Positions 23,154 to 35,554 are shown, counted from the stretch's first letter. The stretch is 64,000 nt of DNA from Liopterus haemorrhoidalis (GCA_963971575.1 OZ020611.1:55771381-55835380); one strand, 5' to 3'. Notes: generated by a model not told the origin, from the letters alone. Numbers and translations: made by a program.

Positions 23154-24177
23154 ATGGACCACACAACCTACGAAACCATCAAACGACTATTGAAAGAAGA
23201 TTACAAGATAGTTCAAAAATACGAGGCATCCAAAATCAAGCTCATAAAAGCAACAAATCAACGTAACTTCCTCCTGCGGTGTAGAAGCCACAACACAATA
23301 CCAAAGTTTATTAAAAGCTGGAATCACGGAGGAATTGGACACCTATGGGGTATTAAAAAATACCAGGACTCCCTCAGAGCATTTCATGTAAGTGTACTAA
23401 ATCTAGAGATCAGAAATACTATCACTAAGATTATAAAACTAACCAAATCCGTTAACTACCTCGAAAACCATATATGTAATTTAGAAATACCCAATTTTGA
23501 CCCTATTACCTACATAAATAGCAGAAAAATAAAATTTAAACATATCTTCAATAAGGTAAAAATGCAACAAATTGATAAATTTGAAAGATTAAGTACGCAA
23601 TCCCAACCCAACATTAAAATACAAAAAGATTGGACAAAAAACCTTAGCAACATCGACCCACCTGATAACGTCAAACTATGTCTTAGCCTAGGCCCTAATT
23701 TTAATTTCAAAAATAAGAATATTCCTAAGAACACCATTTTTAATATCATAAAGAACACTGAACTCGCAATTAAGACTAACAGCATTACAAATGCACAAGA
23801 CTTAAGACAAGATATTACGAATCACTCTGCCACACTCACCCAACAGCACAAATCGAACAGACACATGAATAACTTCGATACTTTCTTCAATAAGATCAGT
23901 AAAGAGACGCATCAATTTTTAAAACAAAATCCTGACATTCTAGTCACCACCGCAGACAAAGGCGCCACAACGGTACTATTAAATCAGACTGACTATGAAA
24001 GACATACATTGGACATACTAAACGACGAAAGTACGTACAAAAGACTGAAGTCCGACCCCACAAATAAAATACAAAAACGAAACAATAACATCGTAAAAAG
24101 CTGGTTTGAAGACGGACTATTAGACAAAACTACAAAACTTAAACTCCACATTACCAATGCAATACCTCCTAGAATAT
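23154..24177 (+). pseudogene. PLE protein, N-terminal part
   Basis: The ORF opens nine bases after the direct terminal repeat with MDHTTYETIKRLLKED. It contains the PLE-type stretch ILVTTADKGATTVLLN and ends, in the PLE reading, at NAIPPRI near 24177, where the 3-kb insertion begins; the stop at 24194 lies in the insertion. The second half resumes at 27164. This half covers the long N-terminal region that precedes the RT fingers in PLEs. An adjacent cysteine/histidine motif is not seen here. Confidence 0.8.
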
Positions 24178-27162
24178 GTTACGGCCTATTCTAGCTGACA
24201 ACACTGCTTATAAAACTAACTCACACTGACCTACCTTAACGTACAAAAACTTATGCTATTCTCATTAAAGGATACAGTATTGTGTATTTTTGCGAAACCA
24301 ACTGACTAGCCTCCTGACAATCTACTTAAAAGTAGCCGTTCTTGCTACAGAAATATAAATTAACATCTGAATTCTCGTATTCTGTCAAAAACTTTTAGGT
24401 TATGTCATTTTGACACATGGGAATAATCACATTCTTTTGCATTTTGGAGTATGAATACTTCATTAGAACCTGGAAATTACAGACTATTAGCGTGTATTAC
24501 GTATATAAGGAACATACTTACACTTGTAAAAAAATACAATGTTGACATTCGTGATTTTTTTAACGCCGATAAGACAGAATGTTGTCATTTTTGATAACAG
24601 TCTGAGTCACGTGGTTTTGCCCACGTGAGTCTAGTGTCTATTAGACAGTTATAGTGGTGAAGGGGGGGCATATATAATGGAATGTTAAATGCCATTTTGT
24701 CTCTTCAATGTCGTAATTCAAGAAGTATAGAGGTTCCCTAAGGGGTGGAGACTCAGTAACACGTGCCAAATTTTAATCCACAAGTTTTTGTGAAAATTAT
24801 TTGAGAAGATAATGCTGGTTACCTGTGGATTCGCTAAAGCGGAAAAGGCACGTGGTACATCATGTTTTGGAAATCCAAAATGCGACTTACGTCGGAATTA
24901 GGAGTTTTCTACCCCTAGATGGCAATTGAGTTACGACGTTTAGCCACTAAAACACCGAGGTATGTTTCTTTTATACAGTATTACCCGCTAATCAGTTTTG
25001 AATAATTCAGAGTTCTAATGTAAGATATTTCTTTGTATTTTGTAAATCTAGTGGCAACATGGAAGGGCCTAAATTGAGTATTCTTTCTCGAGCGAGGATC
25101 CTGCTTTCGAGGTTATACTGTCCCCCACGTGTAAGGGTTGAAGAGCCGATTTTGGAGCGATCCGTGGAAGACGTAGCGTGAAAATTATTGTATCACTTGA
25201 GACCTGTTGCTACAGGGTGTTGCGAGAATTCCTGTGTTTCAGCTGAGTATACTTTGGAAATGTTTGAAATTTTGTAACAGAAGCGACTCTGCCCTATTAA
25301 CGTATTGGAATTCCCGTTTGGGGATGTTTTTTTGTGATTCTTAACGTTAATGGTGTAGGGCTGCGTCTGGTACACCCTTATGAGTTATGGCCATGATTAT
25401 TAAGTGTGTGTTATTATTTGTACTGTATTATTAGCTGAAATGCATTGAGGTTTCTCAAGTTTTGTTGTATCTTGAGATATTTTTGAGTTATTGAGATAGT
25501 TTTGGATTTATTGAGTACGCTGTTGCGTGTACGGTTGGACTGTGTCGTCACCGTTATTTTTGGAGGTACAATAATTTTTGTTCACGAATCGCTCATTTTA
25601 AATTGTTGCCGCGTAATGTAAATTCAGTCTGTCCGTAAAGTATTTTTCCTTGATAACTGGAGGTTGTGAATTAGCTTTCAAACACGCAGGTTACTCCTTA
25701 CTTTGAATACTTACTGGTCAAGTATTCGTGTTACTTGCTGTTCACGTTATCGAGGATCGGGTTTGTATTATTTTGGGAGGAATTAACGTTAACTTCAATC
25801 GGGCAGAACCTCAGCCACAAGCATCGTTTTTTTTTTTATTTATTTTTTTGATCAGTCTTCCTTAATTTTTTTTGTCTCGATAATTTTTTTAAAATTTTGA
25901 TCATTTCAGTCGAGTCAGTGGGTAGGGTGGTTCGTCAAATTTTTTTGGGCATCTCGCGGAGATTTTTTTGTTGACGTATCACGGGTTTTTAAGAGTAAAA
26001 GGGGATATGTGGAGTCAGTCTCTTGACAACGATGGATTCTTGCATCAACGCGACTTCGTTGCCAATAGACTGATGGGGATTTCAATAGTTTTAAGGCGAG
26101 AGAATTGTAGTAAAAATTTAAATCGGGTTTTTGAAAAAGCGCTGGCTTTCCGATTCTAGACCTCTTCCGGATTTTTCCTAACGGTATTGCCAACCGGAAT
26201 ACCGTTACCATTTTTTCAACGTAATTAATCACTGTGGTATAATATTCCTGTGCAAAAGTTCACGCAGCCCTAGGGCAGTTGTAGCATAAGTAATCCAATC
26301 ACATGTTACTGGGTATTTATACCGCATCACAAGTAATTCAGTTTGTCAATTTAAATTGTAATTAATTACCGGTTAAAGATTCAGTTGTTTAATTTCCTTT
26401 GGCCATTTGTGAGTACTTAGTTTTCTAAATTTTGGATTTAACTTAGATATTTTGCTCGTAGATTAAATAATTTATTTTTTTGTATTAACTTTGTCGTACT
26501 CCGAACTAAAAAGGGAATATTTAACTAGTCATTGATCTTGTAATTCTTAATATTTTGGTTATAAAATTTTGTTTATTGAGTATTCGCTTTGCGAATAATA
26601 ATATTTATTTGGTTAATAGATTTTGCGTATTGAGTATTCATTTAGTGAATAATTTATTTTGTTTATAGATTTTGCGTATTGAGTATTCATTTAGTGGATA
26701 ATTTATTTTGTTTATAGATTTTGCGTATTCAATATTCGTGTAACGAATAGTATTTATTTTGTTATTACTATTTGTTAGTTACTGATTTTTTTTGTTAATA
26801 AATTTGGTTATTGAGAATTTTGGTGTTTCTATTACGAGAACTCTATTCCTTCCCCTGGGGTTTTATTTTTCTTCCAGAATTTAGGGCAATAGAAGCGAAG
26901 TGACTGGCGCCGTATAAATTTTAGGCCGCACATCGACATTGATAATTACAGGACCACCCTGCATAGTCACATCTATCTCTAGACTGGGCTGGCGGCCTTC
27001 TACCTTGCCCTGGACAGCTGATAGCCACTGGAGTCACTTCACAGTGGTTACGGAATTCATATTTTTCCCCATTTAGGTTTTTAGCGGCCGATCAGAGAGC
27101 TGAGCGGACGCTGGCGTATGCCAACTATATAACGCTGGAGTCTGGCCGTAATATACGTTATA
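24178..27162. mobile_element. 3-kb insertion in the PLE ORF, class uncertain
   Basis: The PLE reading IPPRI stops at 24177 and resumes as IYFLPKIHKP at 27164. AATAT occurs at 24173-24177 and 27163-27167, a possible 5-bp target duplication. The ends carry TTACGGCC (24179) and GGCCGTAA (27144) in inverse orientation, weakly extended inward by AGC blocks. No transposase, gag or pol is found; ORFs inside are short. A 5-bp duplication would suit an LTR-type remnant, and TGGCGCC at 26905 resembles a primer-binding start, but no second LTR is present. Confidence 0.55.
26581..26763. repeat. 49-bp tandem repeat, each with a hairpin
   Basis: AGATTTTGCGTATT starts at 26618, 26667 and 26716 (period 49). 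Each unit carries a 7-bp stem with a 3-nt loop: TATTCGC/GCGAATA (26581), TATTCAT/GTGAATA (26635), TATTCAT/GTGGATA (26684), TATTCGT/ACGAATA (26733). Confidence 0.9.
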
Positions 27163-27163
27163 A

Positions 27164-28579
27164 ATATACTTTCTACCCAAAATCCACAAACCCAATAATG
27201 CTTACCGCCCCATTGTATCCAGTATTAACTGTCCTACCTACAACCTATCAAAATTCCTTGCCAATATCCTCTCCAATGTTATCGGGAAAAAAGAATCAAA
27301 TGTTAAAAATTCATTCGAATTCACTAAAAAGATAAAAAATATCACTATCCCCGACCAACACATCCTTACCTCACTAGATGTTGTATCCCTATACACCAAT
27401 ACTCCTGTCACACTTGCCATGCACATTTTAGACAAAAAATGGGACGACATAGAACAGTACACTTCGCTAGGTAAAGAAGAGTTTAAGACAGGCGTTGAGT
27501 TCTGCCTCAATAACACATACTTTAAGTACCGAGAATTCTTCTATGCCCAAACCTTTGGGTGCGCTATGGGTTCGCCCATATCCAGTGTTATAGCCAACAT
27601 GGTACTTGAAGAACTGGAAGAAGTGTGTCTCAACAAACTGTCAGAAAAACCGACGCTATACGGACGTTACGTCGACGACATTATACTTACATACAAAAAA
27701 GACAAACTAGATGAACTGACAAAGACTTTTAACGATTACCATCCCCGATTACAATTCACTCTTGAAACAGAATGCAATAACACCATACACTTCCTGGACA
27801 CATCACTTATTAGAAACTCCGACAACAAACGTATGACTAATTGGTATCAGAAACCCACCCACAGCTGGCGCTATCTCCATTACCTGTCTAACCACCCAAA
27901 AAACCTAAAAATTAACACCTTAAACAATGTCATAGACAGAGCTTTGACACTATCCCACGTTAAATTTAGGAAACAAAACCTAAATAAGGTCATAGACGCC
28001 TTCACAGAAAACTGCTACCCCGAAAAAATAATAAGGAGAAGCATAAAAGAGAGAACACAAAAAATGTATAATAGAAACAATGAAAATCAAAACAGGGACA
28101 GCAAAAAATTCATACCCCTACCGTACCATGACTCCACCTTCAATAGTTTCAAAAAAGTATTTACTAAATATGACATGTCGGTAGCTTTCACGGCCACTAA
28201 CAAAAACCAAAAAAATTTTACCAATCTTAAAGCTAAAATTGAGACATTAGACCAACCTAATGTGGTTTACAACATCCCTTGCTCCACATGCCCCCTTTCC
28301 TACATCGGTACCACGTCACAAAAACTAAGACACAGACTTACTCAGCATCGCTCAGATCTGAGACTCAAACCACAGAGCACCAGTCTTGGAATACATGCCA
28401 CGACCTTAAATCATATTTTTGACTACTCTAAAGTCGAAATCCTAGACAAAGAACCGAACACCTACAAACGTCTCACCTCTGAAATGCTTCACATGCAAAG
28501 TACAAAGGACAAAAACGTTAATAAAAAAACTGAAACGGACGAGCTCAGCAAAATTTACTACCCCCTACTTAAAGACTAG
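27164..28579 (+). pseudogene. PLE reverse transcriptase and GIY-YIG endonuclease, C-terminal part
   Basis: Reading from the insertion edge, the frame is open to the stop at 28579 (472 codons). RT signatures are TSLDVVSLYTNTPV (motif A), GCAMGSPISSVIANMVLEEL (motif B region) and GRYVDDIIL (motif C, YVDD). Near the end VVYNIPCSTCPLSYIGTTSQ followed by RLTQH is the Penelope form of the GIY-YIG endonuclease with its CxxC insertion. RT copies the RNA and GIY-YIG nicks the target. The two halves are separated only by the insertion, so the ORF was intact before it. Confidence 0.85.
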
Positions 28580-29510
28580 TTACCAGTCCAGTATTCTTTA
28601 CTGTGTTCTACTTCTTCTTATTTTCTGTTTTTTTTTTTTTTTTTACGCTCATATATGCATCTTCTTCCCTTTTATGTACATTCTCACCTCACTTGTACCC
28701 TTTTTTATACTCTGACTATATTCTTCTCAATATTAAATTTTTATATACATAACAACACCACTCTCTTATTATTATTATTTTATTTATTTATTTATTTATT
28801 TATTTTTTTTTTTTACGCATAACTATTTTCATTTTAATTTAACTAATTTCCTTCATTTTTAACATGTTCATTTTGCAATTTACTATCTGGCAAGGTCGGT
28901 CAATGAACTTACAATATTTTACATATGTTACGGTTACAAGTTTGAACAAACATGATTCACCCAATCTCTTATCTTTTACCATTATGCAATTTTTTCTCGA
29001 CACTTGATTTTAAACTACTGACACATAAACAGTTATTTACGTTTTTTTATGAGTTTGACAAACAATAGTGATTTTTTAGATTTTTTAATTTTATTTTATT
29101 TTTATACTAAGTTTTTATTACAACAACCACCGTATTTTATGATGTACGTACATTACATCAGCCACTGATGATTAACTGCATATCACAGGTTAGTTTTTTC
29201 TGATTTCTTATTTATTACAATATGTTTTTTCACTTTAGTCACCGCTGGGACCCATGGTCTACAGTTCCTCTGGGTCTTGCTCTTTACAAACCCATATTTG
29301 ATATTATTAAGACCATTTACATTATTTGTATTTTAGATTTAATTATTGTTCTCTAAGATAACTTGTAATTTATAGGCTGAAGATGCATAAAACTAATATA
29401 TATATGCGAAACGTCCCAATGAATTAAACTAATTTATTATTTTTCCTACCTAATTGACGATTAAAGAAGAAACACAATTATTATCCTGACTCGTCAAGAT
29501 CATTCACTCA
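28580..29510 (+). repeat. PLE 3' region and pseudo-LTR
   Basis: After the stop come T-rich sequence and, from 28880, the full terminal repeat in direct orientation. It includes an intact hammerhead core and ends at an (AT)n tract. Confidence 0.85.
29367..29425 (+). ncRNA. Hammerhead ribozyme in PLE 3' terminal repeat
   Basis: AATTTATAGG, CTGAAGA, stem II GCATA/TATGC, GAAAC, GTC, CCAATGAATT in order. Stem I pairs 9 of 10. Stem III is reduced to the palindrome ACGT, which can only form between two molecules or with a tandem partner, as described for PLE hammerheads. One U between CTGAAGA and stem II is unpaired, a deviation also seen at 47621-47659. Confidence 0.8.
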
Positions 29511-29669
29511 TATATATATATATATATATATAAAAATATAAATATATCTACTCTTCAAAGTTAGGTATCGTCGAGTGGCACATACACATAATTAGTAAAC
29601 CAGTGGTGTTCCGTGGAAATTTGTATGCCTTTGGAGGGCTCCGCAGCTCAAAAAGTTTGAGAACCGCTG

Positions 29670-29866
29670 ACCTAGATAATGATTTCAGGGATTTAGATGA
29701 AGTTCAGTATACTGTCTAAACTATCGTATGCATCTCTGTCATATTTTTTTAACCACCTTCTACTAAGATTATAATGTAACGTACCGATTGACGATCGTAA
29801 AAATGTTAAAATTTAATGCATAATAAATATAATTATTATTATTATTATTATTATTATTTTTATATA
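29670..29866 (+). pseudogene. 3' end of the LINE interrupted by the hAT element
   Basis: The reading DNDFRDLDEVQYTV and a stop at about 29718 continue the AEYL reading broken at 21188. A short 3' UTR ends in a (ATT)n tail at about 29834-29866. This confirms that the hAT inserted 14 codons before the LINE stop. Confidence 0.8.
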
Positions 29867-29869
29867 TTA

Positions 29870-30860
29870 GGAGCTATGGAGGGACACCCTAAAACTAAAA
29901 TCTATTAAACCCTTATTACTGACTTAAAAGCAAAATCATATATGGCTAAAATAGTTTATAATAAGAAAATAAATATGTTTTTTTTTCTATGCATTTTTTC
30001 ATTTAGTTGAATATTTGGCGAGTTACGGGGGGGCATCCTAAAGCTAAACCTTTCAAATATCTCCCTTATTATTGACTTATCAGTAAAAATGTATGTAATA
30101 AAAATTGTTTATAATAATAAATCAAATCTTTATTCTTGTACATACTTTTAGATTTAATGAATATTTGGGGAGTTACGGAGATACAGCCTAAAACTAGAAT
30201 CTTGAAATATCTCTCTTATTATTTACTTTACATTAAAAATGTACTCAAAAATGTAATAAGGAAACATTTATTTTGTTTTTTTAAGTTAAATTTGGGGGAA
30301 AAAGAACATTATTAAAAAATATTATTTAGGGGGCAAGGGGAGTGTTGATGTATGATGAAATATCTCATTTATCAACAGCGAAAAACTATTCCTCTCTGTT
30401 TAATACTGATTTTAATAAGATATATATTTGGGAAACTATGTGGAGAGCTACCCATAAACGAAGTATCTTACTTATTAACTATTTAACATCACAAATATAC
30501 ACAAAAGAGTAATTTGGAATAAAAAAAAAAACGATTATACTGTGTTCTACTTAAAATTGAAATATCTCACTTATCATTTACGTTATAGCAAAACATACAT
30601 TTTAAAAAACGTACGAAGTGAGGGTACACCAGCTAGTTTATTATATAATCATATATTTTAGATTTCAGGTTTTTAGATTTTATGTTACTATACTAAATAT
30701 TTGGTTCCAAGAGCAATTTTATGAAAATTTCATCATTTCTGTACATATTTGATATTTCAGTAGTTCATTTTTTCATGAACAGATGGCTCTACAAGTTTTG
30801 CAGTAGTAAATTTCAAAGCTTTTAAAATATGGCACAGATACAATAAAAACGCTGACGTCA
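29870..30860 (+). repeat. Dispersed repeat R3, copy 1, with Helitron-like CTAG end inside
   Basis: From about 30025 to 30860 this matches 46617-47445 at high identity. The first half contains about three ~150-bp tandem units (GGGAGTTACGG ... CCTTATTATTGACTTA). At 30610-30636 the sequence CGAAGTGAGGGTACACCAGCTAG resembles the family A Helitron 3' end. The similarity between the copies continues beyond CTAG to 30860, so the Helitron-like part was copied within a larger unit. Confidence 0.7.
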
Positions 30861-31149
30861 CGGCTCCATTTTATAATCATCCTGTATGTAAAAATTGATT
30901 TCCAAGAAACCATTAAAATCATACTAATGAGCGGAGGTTTATAGCATTTATATTAAAAATAAATTTACCCAATTAAATTTTGAAGAAAAATGTTTAATAA
31001 TAAATTATGCGCAATCAGCACCGAACTTAAATATTGTCAAAGAAAATAAAGTTAACAGATCGTTTAACACAGATTGGTATAAAAAGTGCGATTGGTTCAA
31101 AATCAGCAACAGATATATTAAAGTTCATTCATAAACATATTTTGGAAAC

Positions 31150-31390
31150 TTGTCTATCAAAATTAAGCAAATTAATTCGATTAGTAGTCACCCTTCTATG
31201 TTCATTGCTTCAGTAGAGAGAAGCTTCTTTATCAAACTAGTCTAACAAATATTTCATTTGTACATTGCCGGAGTATATTGAATAACTTTATTTTCAACGA
31301 AGAAGAAATACCGGGTGCGAAATTAAAAAATGTTAAAATAGAAGATCATTCTATTCAAGAATTAAAATGATTATTAGATGTCGAGCACTA
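31150..31390 (+). pseudogene. hAT transposase C-terminal relic
   Basis: One frame reads FIASVERSFFIKL around 31200-31240, resembling the SxERxFSxLKLI block at the end of hAT transposases; a following open stretch reads EEEIPGAKLKNVKIEDHSIQ. Stops and shifts separate the blocks. Weak, motif-based call. Confidence 0.35.
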
Positions 31391-31499
31391 TAAAAAACTG
31401 GAAACAGGGAAGTTTTAATAGAGAGGTTAGGTTTAAGTACACATTAAATTTTTATAATAATAATCTATCTATATATATAAAAGGCAGTGTCCTGACTGA

Positions 31500-34400
31500 C
31501 TGACTGACTGACTGACTCACTCATCACCGCCCAGCCCGAACCCCTGGGCCTAGAAACTTGAAATTCGGAGAGTACATTCCCTTCATGATGTAAGCACCCA
31601 ATAAGAAGGGATTTTTCGAAATTCCACTCCTAAGGGATGAAAAGGGGTGAAATGTGATTTCACGAATTACTTAATATCTCTTAGGGCCGATGGGATATCG
31701 ACTTAGTTTTTGCTTACAAGTATTACCCATACAAATGCCGAAAAACCAATTTCGGGATATTGCCCTAATCAACCCCTAAAGGGGTGAACCTACAATCGGG
31801 GTGGATTATACATCCCGTTGTATTTCCTGTGTTCGTTTAGTTGCAAGATTACTTTTTGGCACATAGGTGTCTTTTTAAAATATCTCGAAATGGTATTGAC
31901 AGTTTTTTGAAATTTCACCCCTAAAGGGTGAAAAGGGGTGAATTGTGATTTTAAGGATTCTTTAATATCTCTTAGGACCAATAAGATATCGACTTGCTTT
32001 TTGCTTACAAAGATTACCTATACAAATACCGAATCACCAATTTCAGGATTTTGTCCTAATCAACCCCTAAAGGGGTGGATCTACAATCAGGGTGAATTAT
32101 ACATCCCGTCGTAATTCCTGTTTTCGTTTCGTTGCAACATTACTTTTTGGCACATATGTGTCTTTTTAAAATATCTCGAAATCGGTTTGACAGTTTTTTT
32201 AAATTCCATCCCTAAGGGTTGAAAAGGGGTGAATTGTGATTTCAAGGATGCCTTAATATCTCTTAGGATCAATAAGATATCGATTTACTGTTTGCTTGCA
32301 AAGATTATCCATACAATTACCGAAAAAATTATTTCAGGAATTTGTTCTAATCATCCCCTAAAGGGGTGGATGTACAATCGGGGTGAGTTATACATTCCGT
32401 CATATTTCCTGTGTTCGTTTAGTTGCAATATTACTTTTTGGCACATAGGTGTCTTTTTAAAATATCTCGAAATGGTATTGACAGTTTTTTGAAATTTCAC
32501 CCCTAAAGTGTGAAAAGGGGTGAATTGTGATTTTAAGGATTCTTTAATATCTCTTAGGACCAATAAGATATCGACTTGCTTTTTGCTTACAAAGATTACC
32601 CATACAAATACCGAATCACCAATTTCAGGATTTTGTCCTAATCAACCCCTAAAGGGGTGGTTCTACAATCGGGGTGAATTATACATCCCGTCGTAATTCC
32701 TGTGTTCGTTTCGTTGCAACATTACTTTTTGGCACATAGGTGTCTTTTTAAAATATCTCGAAATGGGTTTGACAGTTTTGTAAAATTCCACCCCTAAGGG
32801 CTGAAAAGGGGTGTATTATGATTTCAAGGATTCCTTAATATCTCTTAGGATCAATAAGATATCGATTTACTGTTTGCTTGCAAAGATTGTCCATACAATT
32901 ACCGAAAAACTTATCTCAGGAATTTGTCTCAATCAACCCCTAAAGGGGTGGATCTACAGTCGGGGTGAGTTATACATTCCGTCGAATTTCCTGTGTTCGT
33001 TTGGTTGCAACATTACTTTTTAGCACATAGGTGTCTTTATAAAATATCCCGAAAAGGCTTTGGTAGTTTTTTAAAATTTCACCCCTAAAGGGTGAAAAGG
33101 GGTGAATTGTGATTTCGATGATTCCTAAATATCTTTTAGGACTTAGTACCAATAAAATATCGACTTGGTTTTTTCTTACAATGATTACTCATACAAATGC
33201 CGAAAAACTTATTTTAGTATTTTGTCCTAATCAACCCCTAAATGGGTGAATTTACAATCGGGGTGAATTATACATGCCATCGTATTTCCTGTGTTTGTTG
33301 ACTTATAACATACCTTTTTCGCACATAGGTGTCTTTTTAAAATATCTCGAAATGGTTTTGACAGTTTTTTTTTTACCCCTAAAGGTTGAAAAGGGGTGAA
33401 AAGTGTTTTTATAGATTCCTTAAATATATCTTAAGACCCATAACATATCGGCTTGGATTTTGCTTATAAAGTTTACTCATATAATTAATTAAAAACATAT
33501 TTCAGGATTTTGCCCTTATCAACCCCTAAAGGGGTGAATTTACATTCGAGGTGAATTATAGAATCTTGCGTATCCCCTGTGTTTGTAAAGCTATAATTTT
33601 CCTTTTTTGTATATAGGATAGGTGCATTTTTAAAATATTTAGAAAACGTTTTGATCATCTTTTAAATTTCTACCCCTAAGGGGGGTAAACTGGTATTTTT
33701 CATTCGACAAAACGTCCCTTCGAACTAAAAACCTTATATTCGAGGAGTATATTCGTACCATGGCGTAAGCGACCACTAAGAAAGGATTTTTCGAAATTCG
33801 GCCCCTAAGGGTTGAAAAGGGGTGAAATGTGTTTTTATGGATACCTTAATATTTCTTAAGACCCATAAGATATCGGCTTGGATTTTGCATACAAAGTTTA
33901 CTCAAATAATTGTTTAAAAACATATTTCAGGATTTTGTCCTTATCAACCCCTAAAGGGGTGAATTTACATTCGAGATGAATTATAGAATTCTGCGTATCT
34001 CCTGTACTTGTAAGGCTATAATTTTCCTTTTTGGTATATAGGTGTCTTTTTAAAATATTAAGAAAGCGTTTTTACCCTTTTTTTAAATTCCACTCCTAAG
34101 GGAGTAAATTGCTATTTTTTTTATTCGACAGAACGTCCCTTGGATCTGAAAACATGATATTTGAAGAGTATATTCCTGCCATGACGTAAGCGCCCACTAA
34201 GGAAGGATTTTTAGAAATTCGATCCCTAAGGATAGAAAAAGGAAGAAATGTCTTTTTATGAATTCCCCAATATCTCTTAAGACCGATAAGATATCTACTT
34301 GGTTTTTTCATACAAAGTTTACTCATATAATTGTTTAAAAACAAGTTTCAAGATTTTGCCCTAATCTACATCTAGAGGGGCGAATCTAGATTCCGGGTGT

Positions 34401-34560
34401 ATTATAGAACCCTTCGTATAACCTGTGTATTTTAAATTATAACATTGCTTTTTGGCATATAGGTGACTAAAATATTTAGAGAGTATGGTGACCGTTTTTT
34501 TTTTTAAATTTCACCCTTAAGAGGGCAAATTTATTATATATTTTTTTAATCAATAAGACG
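31500..34560 (+). repeat. Helitron 5' tandem array, ~290-bp units
   Basis: Units recur near 31765, 32060, 32350, 32645, 32935, 33230, 33520, 33945 and 34365. They match the minus-strand arrays at 500-3100 and 4020-7330, with ACCCCTAAAGGGGT as the repeated imperfect palindrome. The first bases also include a short (ACTG)n run at 31493-31517. Small ORFs here are unit by-products. Confidence 0.85.
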
Positions 34561-34599
34561 TCTCCCCGATTATTTCCTTACAGTTTTTTTAGACAGCTT

Positions 34600-35554
34600 A
34601 TATATAAAAACTAATGTCTGTTTGTCTGTTCACTATACATTCCTAGACCCTAAATTAAATTAACATTTAAAAGACGATTTTTCTTTATTTTAAACTCTAC
34701 TAATATTAAAATAATTTATTATTTCGATATATCTTGAATTATAGGCAAGAAACATTCAAATACCTCGAATTCGCAGTATTTATTAATGCGCGCTCACGAT
34801 TCAAATTCTGCCCTCTAATTGGTGGGAGCCATTCTACAGTAAGACACTCATACGTACGTATGTTTGCCCACAGATGGCATCGCCGGAGTCTTTATATTTC
34901 TCCCTACTTTAATATATGTTAGTCTTAGTGACTACAATGTTTTAACAGTAATTTAAAGTTGTGGATAGGAATTTATTTCGTATTCACTGTTTGTTTGAAT
35001 TCGTATTAGGTGTTTGTTCTAGAGCATTTTCGCATATTCAATTTCTTCAGGTCTTTTCTTGGTTGTTATTTCGTATTTTTTGTTTGTTAAATATTGTATC
35101 TTGTGATTTTTTGTTAGAATGTCTTCATATTCTAAATTTCTTCAGATCTTTTGAGATCTTTCCCTGATATTTCGTGTTTATTCTTTGTTAAATTTTCTAT
35201 CAGCTGTGTGTTCTAGAGTAGTATCTTCTTATAATTAATTTCTTCAGGTCTTTTATTAACCATCTTTTCTTGGTTCATATTTCGAATTTATTGTTTGCTA
35301 AACTTTTATCACGTCTTTGGCTAAATCCGTGGATAAAATATTCTGTGTATAATTATTTGTTTTTTTAGTCTTATTCTTTTCTTAGTTATTTAATTAATTA
35401 GTTCGTGTTTCAGTCATATTTCCATACTACTGTTCGTTTTCGTCACATATGAGCGAAAGACTGTGAAAAATTAAAAAAACATTTTTTTTTTCTTATTTTG
35501 TATATTCACTTTAGAGCCTTTTAGTTTTGCACCCTTTGTTTTTCTAAGGTCGCT
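34600..35554 (+). promoter_or_regulatory. Probable leader/promoter region of the Rep/helicase gene
   Basis: ATATATAAAAACTAATGTCTG at about 34611 resembles another Helitron 5' end. From about 35035 to 35310 a degenerate ~100-bp unit containing TTCTTCAGGTCTTTT occurs three times (35044, 35140, 35240). No TATA box or splice site can be assigned with confidence. Confidence 0.35.

Larger units (their letters stand above)
22216..29510 (+). mobile_element. Penelope-like element (PLE), interrupted
   Basis: The element has the PLE layout: an inverted terminal copy (22216-22813), a partial direct copy (22815-23145), an ORF with reverse transcriptase and GIY-YIG endonuclease (23154-28579, interrupted), and a 3' terminal copy (28880-29510). 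The terminal copies share CACCGCTGGGACCCATGG and contain hammerhead ribozyme cores. The right end abuts an AT-dinucleotide run (29511-29532) in the host hAT. A 3-kb insertion splits the ORF, and the 5' direct ribozyme core is mutated, so the copy is inactive. Confidence 0.85.
21189..29669 (+). mobile_element. hAT element, decayed, host of a Penelope-like insertion
   Basis: The left terminus CAGCGGTTCTCAAA at 21189 and the right terminus (reverse complement CAGCGGTTCTCAAACTTTTT) at 29669 are classic hAT ends. Both are flanked by ACCTAGAT (21181-21188 and 29670-29677), an exact 8-bp target duplication. The sub-terminal CTCCGCGGAGCCC/GGGCTCCGCAG blocks also pair. Only the transposase C-terminus remains (21507-21944). 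About 7.3 kb of the interval is a Penelope-like element inserted in the hAT 3' region. It inserted in the LINE ORF that flanks it on both sides. Confidence 0.9.

Noticed and set aside
26905..26911. TGGCGCC as a tRNA-Lys-type primer-binding site
   Set aside because: Only seven bases match, following sequence departs from known primer sites, and no second LTR is present.
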